Shown here: positions 12,601-24,571 of the stretch, piece by piece
Numbering within the stretch: position 1 is the first letter of the stretch
Layout of the letters: each line of letters begins with the position of its first letter
NCBI GenBank assembly: GCA_011037195.1
Contig: JAAEAF010006834.1
Span: forward strand, 1 to 64,000
Direction of reading: 5' to 3'
DNA length: 64,000 nt
Source of the DNA: Triatoma infestans
Lineage: Eukaryota > Arthropoda > Insecta > Hemiptera > Reduviidae
The notes under the pieces: model-generated
What the model saw: only the letters and a program-made list of their open reading frames with translations
Databases searched by the model: none
What the model was told of the DNA's origin: nothing
Program-made: the position numbers and the translations under genes

Positions 12601-13510
12601 TTATTTATTAAATTTGTTAGAAAACTCTAGCTGGTTTCGAGGAATTTGTTTTACAACTAATCGTGGAGCTGGAACCTTTCTGTGAGTATAATAAAGCCAC
12701 TAGTTTCTCATGGTAATGAGCTAAAATAAAAATAAGCCTTGGTCCGTGTTTCCTTCACCGGGAGGGCACTGTAGACTTACCGAAGCCTGGAGATTCTGTC
12801 TGGGTCCCATGAAGAGGGGAAGACTACCAAATACTCCTCCCCCAATGGGCGGACTTGCAAACTAATCATGGCAGAAAAGATTTGAAAACAAGATTTCTCA
12901 GAGATCACTGACATCAATAACTGGGGGGGGGGGAGAAAGAGTTAAGAGCAAAACCTCTTCTCCAGCTTAATCTAGTTCAAGTAAACAAATTGAAAAATAA
13001 AAAAAGACATCCAAAAGTATCTGATTCTGCGTCATATTAAGGTAGGTTAAGGTTATACAAAGCTTACAATTTTTATTGGGGAGTGGGTTTTGTGATAAGC
13101 ATGCCGCGATTCCGAACGCCGTTTAGTTCTGGACTTCGGTTACCAAAAAGTAAGAGACATCTAAAGTTCCGCTTTGTCCAAAAAAAGTGATTTTTAAGAA
13201 AATGGTCTGTTTGTGTGTAATGTATGTTAATTGAACATACACAGAGCTAATCAATTTTATTTAAGTAAGCTTTTAGGGTAGGAGTGGGGCTATGATTTCC
13301 TCTAAAGGGCTATTTTAGTTTATTATACAATTCTATCATCTAATATAGAAATTAAATGAATGGTTCAAAATTTTTGAGTTTGAAGAAAATCGGTTGATGG
13401 AAAGTGTGTTTATAGGTTATTTCAGTTTTTTTTTTTCTTCAATTTTAACCATAGAAACACCGGCAGATTTCATTAAATTGTTACATTTAAGTATGAATAC
13501 ACATAGTATG
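12600..13510. repeat. LINE scrap and family X fragment
   Basis: Around 12755-12860 a GGGCACTGTAGACTTACCGA phrase resembles the C-terminal region of the LINEs. 13180-13480 is family X (GCTATTTTAGTTTATTATAC). No intact frame. Confidence 0.45.
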
Positions 13511-13512
13511 AG

Positions 13513-13756
13513 TACGCAGAGCTGGAAAGCATCAGAGGATATTTTCCGTGATAGCCTGCTTCTTTTTGTGGTCATCGACCGGTTTCAGGGCGTTCGCCCA
13601 TCATGAAGATGATTTTTGTCAAATAGTGTGATAATATAGATTTTGCACAGAGCAAACCTATGTCATCACACTGTTTTGACAAAAAGCATCGTGATGATGG
13701 GCGAACGCCCGAAACCGGTTTAATGACCGGCTATATCAATGAAAATATCTCTCGAT
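13513..13756. mobile_element. Foldback family A element, both arms
   Basis: Left arm GAGCTGGAAAGCATCAGAGG...GACCGGTTTCAGGGCGTTCG; centre around 13640-13660 (TTTGCACAGAGCAAA); right arm with GATGA, GGGC-GAAC-GCCC hairpin, GAAACCGGT at 13694-13719. Family B is inserted at or next to its right end. Confidence 0.85.
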
Positions 13757-14094
13757 GATTTGTAATGTTTTGGTGTTCGTTACGACCGCAGCTGCATTCA
13801 ATGTTGTAAAATAGATGTGTTGAGGTTCAGTCATAAAAAATTAACGCTTTTTAAATTTTCACCGGCGTTTCGGCAAATTTATTGTCTTCTTCAGGGTAAA
13901 AATTTCTTGTTAGAATTTCTTAAAAAACACTTGGTGATGGTATATCACAAGTTTTAACTATAGTTTTTAAGAAATTCTAACAAGAAATTTTTCCTGAATA
14001 AAGGCAATAAATTTGCCGAAACGTCGGTGAAAATTTAAAAAGCTTTAATTTTTTATGACTGAACCTCAACACATCTATTTTACAACGATTTGTA
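13757..14094. mobile_element. Foldback family B element with 8-bp flanking repeat
   Basis: Near-perfect arms of about 128 bp (13804-13932 and 13957-14085). The right arm reads CCTGAATAAAGGCAA, TAAAT, TTGCCGAAACGTCGG. GATTTGTA occurs at 13757-13764 and 14087-14094 and may be the target duplication. Noncoding, with strong hairpin potential on either strand. Confidence 0.8.
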
Positions 14095-14136
14095 GAATAT
14101 TAATTTAAAATTTTAATATGCAGCCAAAATTCCAGT

Positions 14137-14293
14137 TTATGCAGCCAAAAATACCAGAAGGGTCTCCATCCTTCTTCCAATTTAAATGCGAGCGATCGAT
14201 CAAAAAATCTACTACCACAACTGTTACAGTGAAGACTGGAGCGATGAGGCAATCTCCAAATCATTTAAAAGTTGAGCAATTGGTAATTGAAAG
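14137..14293 (+). CDS. Possible orphan exon, unknown protein
   Basis: Open piece between an ATGCAG acceptor and a good GTACGT donor, reading PKIPEGSPSFFQFKCERSIK then TVTVKTGAMRQSPNHLKVEQ. Composition looks protein-like, but no family is recognised and no partner exon is found. It lies about 45 bp beyond foldback B. Confidence 0.25.
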
Positions 14294-14299
14294 TACGTG

Positions 14300-15300
14300 A
14301 ATTTCCCCCCTTTTGGATATTCAGGTCTTTTCCGTTTATCCCTGAGCCGGTTTCACACGTAATTATTCGCTATTGGTGTCGCGGATTTGCCATTATTGGG
14401 GCCTGGCATACTTAACAGTACCGTGACCTCCTTTTCAAGAGAAGATCTTGCTACATCTATTTAATTTAATATGAGGGGATTAGGAAGTAGCGATGATTAT
14501 CCCGGTCATTTTCACATTTTCAGAAAAAACTTGAAAAAGGGTCCTCTATGCAGCGCACAAAGAAAAAAAAAAAAAATTATCTTCGGTATAAAACTCTTAG
14601 AATACAAGAAAGCATCTAAATTTATATAAATTTTGTTGTCTTATATTTATATATATATATTTTTATATAAAAATTGGTAGTGCATATCACATGACAGATA
14701 GCTATAAAATAATAAATAATAATAAAAATAAAATTAAAATCAAAATAATAATAATAATTAGCACTGAGTTACCACATGATAAATAAGTTGCTCACAAAAC
14801 CTGGCGCATTCAATCTCTCAGAATAACTCTAAAAAGTTTTAACAATAAAATTATATAATTTCTATATTTACAGATTTTTTTTTTTTAATATTTTTTTTTT
14901 TTCTTTTTATCACTAAAAATAGTATAAATAATTAATTTTTTTTTTAAATATATTTGTAATATCTTATAATCTTTTATATATTTAATAGGTTTAAACGCTC
15001 ACTAGGACGTGTTGTGTCACAAAGAACTGAAGCGATTCATGCAATAATTAATGTAATTAAAAAAAACCGAGTCCGTGACAACTTTTGTTCTTAAATACAA
15101 ATAAATAAAAATTAATTCAAAAAATCTTGGAAAATTTTTAGCTAAGTCCCTTTCTCTAAAAATTATATCTTAAAAAATGTAATAAAATTTTATTATTAAT
15201 TTTTTTTTTTTTTTAGATAAAATACAAAACTACTTAAAAAAAAAAATAATTTTTTCTGCAACCGTGTAATAATCAAAAAGTAATGAGTGAAAAATGTTTA
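14300..15300. other. AT-rich stretch
   Basis: Homopolymers and (TA)n or (AAT)n runs; no gene or repeat border recognised. Confidence 0.55.
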
Positions 15301-16040
15301 AAAAACCAAATTATTACTTATTACGAATAATTTCAATACTTTTCCCACCAAAATAAATATTTGTTTTTTTTTGGTTCCAAAAATTATAAACCACTGTTTG
15401 AGTACAGTAAATACCATTTTTTTTAAACCTCATTTTGAACATTTTGAACCACTTTGAAAAACACCTATTGATTCTTCTTTTTTTAAACCAATTTATTATC
15501 TTTTATTATCACATTTTGAACATTAAGAACTACTTCAAAACAGAATCAATAAGTAACTACTTCAAGATTTTTTCAAAATGAAGTCATAAATTGCTTCAGA
15601 AATCAGAGGGGTATTAGAGAGATGTTGTTATGGTCTTTCACTTGTTGTTATGGATAGCCTAGGGTTTGGTCCCTCCCCAAAGACAAATAATAATAATAAT
15701 GATTGGTTCAGAAAAATAAAATAAGATTGTCTAAAAAGTGAGAAGTGTTCAAAATGTGGTAATAGAAGACTAATAAATCGGTTCAAAGAAGGATCAATAG
15801 ATGTTCAAAATAACACAACAAATTGGTTCAGAAAACAAGTTAGTTAAACTAAAATATGGTTTAAAAATGTTCAAAATGAGGTTGAAACAGGTGATAGGCT
15901 AGTTCAAATAGGTTATATTGCACACAATTGTGATTTAAAGTATATAATATTAGGGGGAAATTTTTGGATCAAAAAAATATTTATTTTGTGTGGGGAAAGT
16001 GCTCAAATTATTCACAATAAGTAACAATTTGGTTTCAAAA
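15301..16040. repeat. Large imperfect inverted repeat with a LINE tail at its centre
   Basis: Left arm 15301-15545 and right arm about 15745-16040 are reverse complements over most of their length (e.g. ACCAAATTATTACTTATT against AATAAGTAACAATTTGGT; CCTCATTTTGAACATTTT against AAAATGTTCAAAATGAGG). The spacer 15620-15700 holds TGGATAGCCTAGGGTTTGGT and (AAT)n, the 3' end of a LINE seen at 9260 and 49930. Confidence 0.75.
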
Positions 16041-16049
16041 AAAAAGTTT

Positions 16050-16785
16050 TAATTTGACTGGACAATGTTATATTATTCAACTAGCCTGACATCTAGCGGC
16101 AACACGCGAAAACAAGATCAAAATAAATCCCAGGAGGTTATACTAATGGAGCAGGTTATAAGAAGAGAAAATATTTCAATTGAATTAAAGTACATTCTCA
16201 AGAGTATTTGAAACTTTTCATTTTTTTTAAGGAATCATTGCGATTGCAGAAAAAAATTTAATATTAAAAAAAATGAGTAAAGTATTGTTACTATCTCGTT
16301 CAACACCTGGACTGGAGTGTTTAAAAAGCATTACTTTACTCACTGTTTTTGATAAATAATTATTGTTAATTATAACAAATGGCAACTTTTACAACAAAAG
16401 TTAAAAAAACACATCATCACATTCTTGGCACAAATATGGTGTACTAACCACCAATAAAAACTTGTAGATATTCAACTGTAACATTATAAATTTATTTATT
16501 TATTTTAAAATGTTTTTAAATAAAAGTGATGTAACTTTTATTGAAATGATGTACCTTGTAAATAAAAGGTAACTTTTAGACAATTTTAAACTGGAGAGCC
16601 CGTTTCTTCCGTAAAAAATCCAAGCGGTCAAGCAGGAGATGGTTTCACCCCCCTCCTTTTCCATGGAGATGAGTTGCAGCAAGTAATTATGGTTGGTGGC
16701 TTAAACAGAAGTTGAGCCGTAAAGTCGCTGCACGTGAAAAATCATGGGTTTCATAGTGAATTTCCTTCTTTCTGGAATGCTTTAT
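16050..16785. other. AT-rich stretch, no recognised gene
   Basis: A minus-strand frame at 16500-16682 has no splice context or similarity that I can see. Confidence 0.45.
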
Positions 16786-16789
16786 TTTT

Positions 16790-17052
16790 CATCAGAGATA
16801 TTTTCCGTGATATCCTGCTTCTTTTTGCCGGTCATCGACCGGTTTCGCCGCGTTTGCCCCATTATCAGGATGTTTTTGTCAAAACATATAACATAGACTT
16901 TTACAAAGCAAATTTAATTGATACACTCCAAATTTGCACTGTGCAAGTTACACTGTTTTGACAAAAACATCCTGACTGGGTCGATGATCACAAAAAAGAA
17001 GCAGGCTATCACGGAAAATATATCTGATGCTTTCCAGCTCTGCGGAACCAAC
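16790..17052. mobile_element. Foldback family A element, right-arm core deleted
   Basis: Left arm from CATCAGAGATATTTTCCGTG with GACCGGTTTCGCCGCGTTTG; right arm resumes GACAAAAACATCCTGAC then jumps to TGGGTCGATGATCAC, so the hairpin and GAAAC are lost on that side. It ends GCTCTGCGGAACCAACC. Confidence 0.8.
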
Positions 17053-17269
17053 CCTACAATAGCTTTATTTTTCCATCCCGATCTCTACTTTTTCCTACTT
17101 CATTTTAGACTTTATTTCTCCTAACAGCCTGCCCTGACGCGTTGGTCAGGGGTGGCTAGTCACTTGCCTCTTTGGTGTGAGAAAAACTGGGGAAGCTACA
17201 GTTTTAATATAGCGCGCCTAGGTAGCAAACATTAAGAACTAAATGGCGAGGGAACCGAAGCGTGCTTAC

Positions 17270-17409
17270 CACATGTCCCCCCACAATAAGAATCACATTC
17301 GGGCAACAGCTTTGGTCCTCCAGTTACGCCATACGTGTTTTTTTTCCATGACTTATCAGGCTGCAGAAGCGGTAAAACATAGTCTACCTCGTCCAGAATA
17401 TCGCAGGAG
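17270..17409 (-). CDS. Probable exon of an unidentified gene
   Basis: 140 nt with a TAG acceptor and a strong GTAAGC donor; it reads SCDILDEVDYVLPLLQPDKS then NTYGVTGGPKLLPECDSYCG. Four cysteines and the protein-like composition suggest a secreted or extracellular domain, which I do not recognise. The polypyrimidine tract is weak. The partner exon at 18945-19063 is uncertain. Confidence 0.4.
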
Positions 17410-17439
17410 CTAGGCACGCATTATCCTTCCATATAATGG

Positions 17440-18760
17440 CACGTCATTTTAGAGTTTTTTTATGGGGGAGGGGGAGGATTATTATGCGATAATTTTTTCC
17501 AGTATTCTTTGATTTCCTTATCACTTTTGTTTAAAACTTTTTCAATTTCCTAAAAACTTATTTAAGGGGAGGATTTTGGGGGGGCGAGGGATGAGATTGC
17601 TGCAAATTGTAGTAAACGAAAGTCCGTTGTGTGTTTCACACCAGATTTTTTTTATTTATTTTATTTTTGCATTTGCGCTAATTAAGGCGTTGTAAAGTTG
17701 CCAGTTGCTATAAACTGAAATCAATTTCAAATAAATTTCTTTTTAAGTATTATTAAATACAAATTTGTAAAATAATAATAATAATGATAATAATTGTACA
17801 ATTAACAAAAATTTAAAAAATTAATCAGCGAAAATACAGTAAATATATATATATATATGCATTTCTAGTAGATCTAAACTTTTATTAAAAAAATTCTTTT
17901 TAATTTTTTTTTTTTAAATTTTATTTTTAATTTCTTTTAAAAGATGTGCAAAAAAAATGTAGTGAATTTTATATAAATTTTTGTTTTTGTTCTTATAATA
18001 AATATGATACATAAAAATTATATCATTACTTATATTTTTTATTATATTCGGGGGTTAAGATTAATTTTTTTTTTTTGTATTTTTTTTGTATTTTAATTTT
18101 TTTTTTGTTTCATTCTAAGGCAATTTCTATATTATTAACATAGATAATCATAACTTTTTATACGTCAAAAAGGCGAAATTTAATTATTTATTAATTTTTT
18201 TTTTTTAATTTAAATTTTGGGTGAAGATAAATTTGGGTTTATCAGGAATTTAATTATTATTTCTTTGGCTTAAATGTGTCTTTTGAAAAAATGTTGAAAA
18301 TTTCAAATATTTTTTTATTTTTTAAATAGTTTCTTTTTTTTAAGGTATTTCGTTTTTTTATGTGAGGGGTACATTCAGTCCCAATCCTGAGTTTCAGTGG
18401 CCTAATTGTGCGTTTAAAATAAAATCAACTTTTTTAAAGCAATGTGCATTTTGGGGGGGGGAATCTTGGGAAGACGTTAAAGTTTTTATAATTATTATTA
18501 TTTTTTTAATAGATCGTGCAGTTGTCAGGCTTTATGAATTTGGCACTGTCGAAAAAAAAACTGAATAAAACTGGGTATTCAAAAAAGAAAGACCAACAGG
18601 GAGAAGATAAGAATCCAATGAAGTATAGAGTCAAAAAAAAGTCCTGGCGTGCTTGAAAAAGAACAGTCGGCGTCTACTAGGAGCGTTGTGAAAAAGGTCG
18701 GAATAATCTAGCAGAAATGGGATGGACGTATTATTTATTACCTTGACCCGTGGTCAAGGA
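17440..18760. other. AT-rich stretch
   Basis: Long A/T runs, (TA)n near 17840, and no convincing frame. Confidence 0.55.
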
Positions 18761-18944
18761 TGTTGTAATTGGTGGTGCGTCTTCCAAATTTGGAGGAAAA
18801 TGCCGCTCCCCCTGCCTCTGTTTATCCCACATACAAAATGAAACTTCGTGTTATACAGGAGGAGTTATCACAATATAAACTTTGGTTAAGTAGATTCCAT
18901 TAAAAATAACATGAGACTATTGTGTTAATCTATAATAGACTGTT

Positions 18945-19063
18945 TTAGATATCGTCAATTACGCGGCTCCCTCGAATTGGAAACCTGCCAGTAACAAGTC
19001 CAGCTTCTTTATCGCAAGTTTTGGGAAAGATCAGGTTTCCATTGTCATTTAAAATACTTATGT
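18945..19063 (-). CDS. Possible terminal coding exon, unknown gene
   Basis: Minus strand reads ISILNDNGNLIFPKTCDKEA then GLVTGRFPIRGSRVIDDI-stop after a possible CTGAAG acceptor. It looks coding but I cannot assign it. A second open piece at about 18759-18845 (MWDKQRQGERHFPPNLEDAP) ends at a GTAATA donor and could belong to the same or another transcript. Confidence 0.35.
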
Positions 19064-19080
19064 CTTCAGATGAAGGCAAT

Positions 19081-19248
19081 GTCAGTGGTTTATTATAAAT
19101 CGACGTTTCGCTCATATTACAACAGAGCCTTCAGCCTAGTGTTATTTCTAATGCTGAAACAAACCCAGTGTTGTGTCAGAGTTGTTTCAACATTAAAAGC
19201 CTATTTTAATACTGGGCGAAACGTCGATTTATTAACAAACCACTGACG
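19081..19248. mobile_element. Foldback family D element
   Basis: Terminal GTCAGTGGTTT and AAACCACTGAC. The arms contain CGACGTTTCGCTC on the left and GGGCGAAACGTCG on the right, with a GCTGAAGGCTC...GAGCGAAACGTCG core on the minus strand. Confidence 0.7.
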
Positions 19249-19269
19249 CAGACTCAACACGAAAATCTC

Positions 19270-20160
19270 TTTTTAAATTATTTGGGGAAAGCATAGATTT
19301 AATCTGGCAAATTTTTAAACGTTCCAGAAAAATGCTTTGGCAAATTTAATGATATAGGCAGGGTAGGTAGTGTAAAGCAGTGAGTAAGATCTACAGAAGG
19401 GAGGGGAAAGTTAACGTACACCCCTCCACACATTGCTCTACTCTACCTACCCTATTTCTAGTCTGTTTCAGCTTCAGAGACTACACCACCCTAAAGAAGC
19501 CTATTGAAATATGGGCGAAACCACACGTGCTCACCCGCGAAAACCTGAAAGATTTAAAAATAATTAAAGAATTATACTACTTTTAGGATGGGCAGACAAT
19601 CTGTCCAGGAGAGACGAGACGCCAGCAATCCTCCCTTCATGGGGTTCTGTATCATGTTCGGCTGGATAAACGGATAGGTCCTCCTTCAAGATGAGCTCAG
19701 CAGAACTGGAAGAGTGAACTCTCCCGTCGGAGACAGTGAGTCAGGCTAGAAGGGACTCTTCTGTCGGATCGGGTAGGAGTAGCGGCCAGCTACGGTACCG
19801 GAAGAGAGCAAAAAAATATGAAATATAACTCAAGACAGAGAGTGGGTGTGATTGGCTGTATTGTACACTCATCCAGGTACATGCCAAAAAAAATCGAGCA
19901 AAAATAGGAAGTTGTGTCATCAAAAACAGTAAGAGGCGTGAGAGAGATGCTGGGAGGCAATTGACTAGGAAAGAAAACCGACTGGCTAGGTTGCTTTCTG
20001 TGCAGATTCTCCATGGAAATACGACACAGAATCAAAGGTAAGATACAATGCTGCAAATACACTTTGCCAATTCTTCTACGAAATGCTTTCATGCACGATC
20101 TAAAAAAAAGACTTTGTACATTCGAAACATTTTTACACTCGACTAAAAAAAAAAAATTGT
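19270..20160. other. Repeat-derived stretch without intact genes
   Basis: A further foldback-like core AAGAAGCCTATTGAAATATG then GGGCGAAACC lies at 19493-19525. A 124-codon minus frame at 19790-20164 lacks any protein-like motif and is treated as chance. Confidence 0.4.
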
Positions 20161-20780
20161 TCACAATTAGGTCACTTTAGGGATTTAAAATATATATATA
20201 TAAATTATATTATATATACATACACAATTCTATTCAAATTAGAGATCAAATTTGCAATAACATCAAAGTATTATTCTGGTAAATTTCTTCCATACTTGTA
20301 ATTAATGAGATCACAGTGCTTTAGTTACCTCTTGTATAGTCATTTTTTATTCTTTTATTGAATTTTTCTCAATTTTATGATAGATTTTTGAAGGGAGACT
20401 ATTTTTTTTTCATTAAAAAAAAATGCTAAGTATAAGATACTTCAATTCAAAAAAAAAAAAAAAAAGGTAAAAAGCTCGAAAAAACAAAAAAATATTGTTT
20501 TTTGACAGGAAAAAAAGGCATTTTCCAATATTTTAAAAACTCAGTAAGAGGCCCTAACAAAGATTTTTTCAATTTTTTTTTAAAAAAAGAAAGCAGATAA
20601 AAGAATTTGCTCAATTTTCCATCAAATTTTAATTTTTTTTTTAACACAATCCACTTTTTCTAACTTTCCTTTTTTTTTTTTTTTAATTTCTGATATTTTT
20701 CGATATCGGAAAATTTAATTTATAAAATAAAATATTCTCGCTTACATTTTCCCTCAGGCTGCATCAGTATTTATATATAT

Positions 20781-20812
<32 letters not shown>

Positions 20813-21030
20813 CTTTATGAAGCATTACTTAAAACAATAAAAAGAACAATATATAAAAGTGATTGGAATAAAATATATATATATATATATAATAATGCTT
20901 TGAACCTAAGCAATTTGTGTTTAATAAAATAGAACTAATTAAATATCGGAGAATTTTGTTTTATTTAATTTTGAATTAATTGTTGGAATATTGTTAGCCA
21001 AATTAAGAGGAAAATTTTATATATATAGTC
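20160..21030. other. AT-rich stretch with (AT)n microsatellites
   Basis: (TA)n runs near 20195, 20775-20815 and 20873-20892; homopolymer A/T elsewhere. Confidence 0.7.
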
Positions 21031-21039
21031 AGAGGAGAG

Positions 21040-21800
21040 CCAGTGATCAGTCAGCGAACTGAAAGAAAAAGCATTGAAATAGGTATGGTTATGTGGAAAA
21101 GGCAGGGTGAAGTGAAGGGATGACCGGAATAAGGATACCCAGACTGTATAGAAGAAAGGTTGAAGAGGTGAGGAAATGATGAAAAGCTAGTCTCCATCAA
21201 CTTAGCTAGTTTCAACAACCCAGGCTAGATGCAACAAACTCGTAGTCAAACCAGATGTGCTACTAACATATACTCACCAGCACGCTCAAATTTTTCTCAT
21301 GTGAAAAATTTTTTCAGGAGAGGGGATGATGTAAGAGTATGCGTAGCAGAGATAGAGAGACAAAATGACAGGACCACTCTCTCGGACTAGAATGGGAGAA
21401 GCCACATAAATACAGCGACGGGAGACAGATATAAAAAACACAATTCATACAACTGAGGTCAGTCGCCACTCACTACGTGTCCATTACCCTTTACCACTCT
21501 ACCTTACTCTACCATTTTCAAGTGTAAAGTCCAGGCAGTGTCACTTATTATATTATAGTGTTAACCATATTTTGTTAATTCATTTCTCTTATTCAACAAC
21601 TCCAATATATTGGTGGAGTCCGGAGGAGCCTCTGACAGTCTCTGAATTGAATGAAAAGTCCTGAAATAGGTATATGGCCATGTGAACATGAAGGGTGAAG
21701 AGAGATGGCCGAAATAAGAAGCCAGGGTATGCAAGTGGAGAGAAGAAAGACTGAAGAGATAAGGAAGAATAACCGGGGAACCAAGCAAACGGAGAAATGT
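21040..21800. mobile_element. Possible rearranged LTR retroelement
   Basis: A roughly 130-bp block (AAATAGGTATGG..., 21050-21180) recurs in direct orientation at 21640-21780. Between them 21290-21610 looks like an LTR: a TGTGAAAA start, ATAAATAC, then a block ending just before TGGTGGAGTCCGGAGGAG, which resembles a primer-binding-site position. The same LTR-like block is present at about 7050-7330. No gag or pol is visible. Confidence 0.35.
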
Positions 21801-21899
21801 ACCCTGCACGATATGGAGGGTAAATCCTGCTTTAATTGTTAAAGGATCAAGAGCTGGAGCAATAGGGATTGAATAGATCTAGGATGCAATGGAGAATGA

Positions 21900-22600
21900 A
21901 AACAGGAAATCAAATTTAATTAGGATTTTTGTTTTTAACTTACTTCCGGCAATTAATTCAAAACACACAATCCCTGAAATTTAACTTAATTGAAAAATGC
22001 TCTTTTTATAAAAACAGGCATAACTTGTGAGCAGTTTTATATATATATAAATATGGCACAAAAAAACCGCTCGGCCGGTAGACAATAAAGAGCGTTTTTA
22101 TGCTCGGTGGTTTGATAAAAACTACTGGGTTTCTAGATGAAAATCTAGAAATGCCTCTTGAAGCTCTCACACGACTTCCACTGACTGCAATTTATATTAG
22201 TTACAACTTACTCATTTTCTTCAAACTTAAGTAAGCATAACTCAAGCTCAAGGTGATAAATTATGCGAATCTAAGAAAAGCCCTCCTGTTCAACAATATT
22301 TTCCCCAATAAAATGTATTGTTTTCCGTTTTTTTGCGTTTTTTTTGTATAAGATACAGCAGAAAGGCTCAGAAGTATGGTCATGAGGAGCCCTCTTTTGC
22401 CAGTCTGTCAACCTCTTCGTTTCCTTCGTGCCCCAGCAACCAACGAGGTTAAACCCTGGTCCACCAGGAATTCCAATCATCCAAAAGTACCACTTACAAA
22501 GATAATATTTAAGGAAGACCAGTAAAAATTAATTAATTATAACCATGTAAATTGCAGTAAGAGAAAGTTGTGTGAGTGTTTCATATCAGATTTTGCGGTT
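21900..22600. repeat. Family X pieces and an RNase H LINE scrap
   Basis: Family X termini at 22150-22210 and 22550-22600 (GCAGTAAGAGAAAGTTGTGT). Between them 22350-22490, minus, reads as degenerate GNEEVDRLAKEGS, the end of a LINE RNase H domain. Confidence 0.55.
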
Positions 22601-23079
22601 AGATTTGAAAGAACTACCCCAAGGTATGCCTACAAACAAATTCTGAACGATATTTAAAAATGCACAAACCTAGAACAGTCTTTTCCTATTAACTTAAAAT
22701 TTACTTGTACTTTATAAGCTTTGGTTTTAAATCTTGGAAGGAACTTAATTTTAAATAATTAAAATAATTAAACAAATTAAAATAATTGAAAAAAAAAATT
22801 GACAGATTGGATTAAAAAAAGTGCTGAATAAGCGATTGCTTTGACTTATTTTTTTTTAAAGCTACATTTTCTTAAAATAAATTTTATAAAAATATAAAAA
22901 CATTTAACTTGAAAAAGGATTCAGAAAAAAAAACTAGAAAATTATAAGCGTTCCAATGATGTAAGCCGGGTAGGTTTAGTTTTTATAAGCCCAATTTAGG
23001 TGGATGCTGGTATTATCTTCACAGAAATAATATACGGTAAGCACCAAAAAAGTTTTTTTTTTTTTTTATTATTAAAAGT

Positions 23080-23760
23080 TACAGATATTTCAGGTATACC
23101 TGGACCAAAGATCTTTGATTTACACCACCCGTCATAAGGATTAACTTAATGAATGGTTCTAGATTTTAGGAGATACGAAATCTAATAAGCCCACTCTATG
23201 CCCTCTTTGCCAAGGGATATAACACGGTGAATAATGGGGAAATGAGATAGTTAAGGTTGAATTAAAGCCCAAGCGGGGTAGGTTCAATGGTACCCCTGAT
23301 ATGGAAGGAATATCACTAGTCACCAAAGGCAAACAGAAGAGTTCATTAGAAGACGTGGATTAGCAGGCCCAAATTTAGGGCGCCTCTTTTGCCCTTACAT
23401 TGGTTCTAGGCCTGCGTCTTTGGCCATATCTCTGTCCAGTTTCCAGATATTATGAACACCTTCACAATATTCATTCATTATATGAGTTGAGCTAAGTTAC
23501 TTTGTCGGCTCAGTCTTAAATGTTCCCCCATCCGGGCCAGAAGACGATAGCTGAGATGTTGCTGTGACGATAATGCTCTCAGGGCATCATTGTATCATTG
23601 TAAATAACTCAATCCAACTTATAACAGATTGGTTGTAAGGAGATTAGGTTCAAGATCTTTGGTAGGGTAACAGAATGTCTGTGCTGAAGAGCTATTGTCC
23701 CTGATTTGTTGACACTGTTTTAAATCTTAAGAGATTGTGAAGGACCGGATGCATAAGGGC
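23080..23760 (+). pseudogene. Decayed LINE, post-RNase H and 3' region
   Basis: The AATTTAGGGCGCCTCT...CCTGCGTCTTTGGC segment corresponds to 8920-9000 and, in reverse, 50350-50420. Frames are broken throughout. Confidence 0.5.
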
Positions 23761-24240
23761 TAAAATAAAAAAACTTTTCCCTACACAGCTTCGTCATTGG
23801 AACATTTAAAATTTTTGTAATTCAATTATCCGAGATAACCATAAAAATTCTTACGTCAATTTTTTGCCCTACCTTATAATGCGACTATAAATTAATGAGA
23901 TACTTTTGAGATACAAGTTAATGAGTAAATGAGATATTTTTGAGATACAAGTTTAAATTTTTTTTTTATCTCCAAAATAACAGCTGGTCCTTTAGAGTAT
24001 TTCCTTATGGCACATATTTCTTATTTCTCAAAATATCCAAGTTCTTGGGCGTGACTTGATGGTCTTCTTAGCAGCACTTCCTATAAAATTTCTATTAAAA
24101 ATGCGAAGAGAGTCCTTAATTTTGGGGTGGGAGACATTCAAAATAAAAAGTGGAATCGTGTAGCATTTCTGGTTGTGTCACTTGAAAAGAGTGAATGTGT
24201 GTGTGTAAGTGTGTTTTCTTTACCATAATCATTACTTTAA

Positions 24241-24571
24241 TTACTTTGTAGAATATTTTGTTATTTTATGCCCTGTAGATAAAAGAGCATGGCGGCTGAT
24301 GGTGATGCAATGGCGATGAATGCGGAGGAGAGGGGGAAGAAGATGGCGGCGAGGGCGAGGTGGACGAAGAGGAAGCTCCACTGGCGCCCACGCCTGCCGA
24401 AGACACGGCTCCACCACGGCCGGCCGATACGACTTGCTGTTGTTGCTGTTGCGCATCCGAACCGCCAGCCGGATGTAATGGATGTGCCTGTTGCGCCCGC
24501 CTGCCGGCGAGTGCGGTCCTATGGGACCGGCCGGGGAGGCTGCGCCCAATCGCCCCCTCCCCTCCTGTCTC
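24241..24571 (-). other. Sema1a: Probable 3' UTR of Sema1a, unusually GC-rich
   Basis: The stretch after the semaphorin stop is far richer in G+C than anything near it. It contains open frames on both strands, none resembling a known protein. An ATTAAA (24241 to 24236, minus) could be a weak polyadenylation signal. Extent and end are inferred only. Confidence 0.45.

Noticed and set aside
19790..20164. 124-codon minus-strand frame
   Set aside because: No protein-like motif, no splice context, hydrophobic and low complexity in AT-rich DNA.
20447..20647. Lys- and Phe-rich minus-strand frame
   Set aside because: Arises from poly(A) and poly(T) runs.
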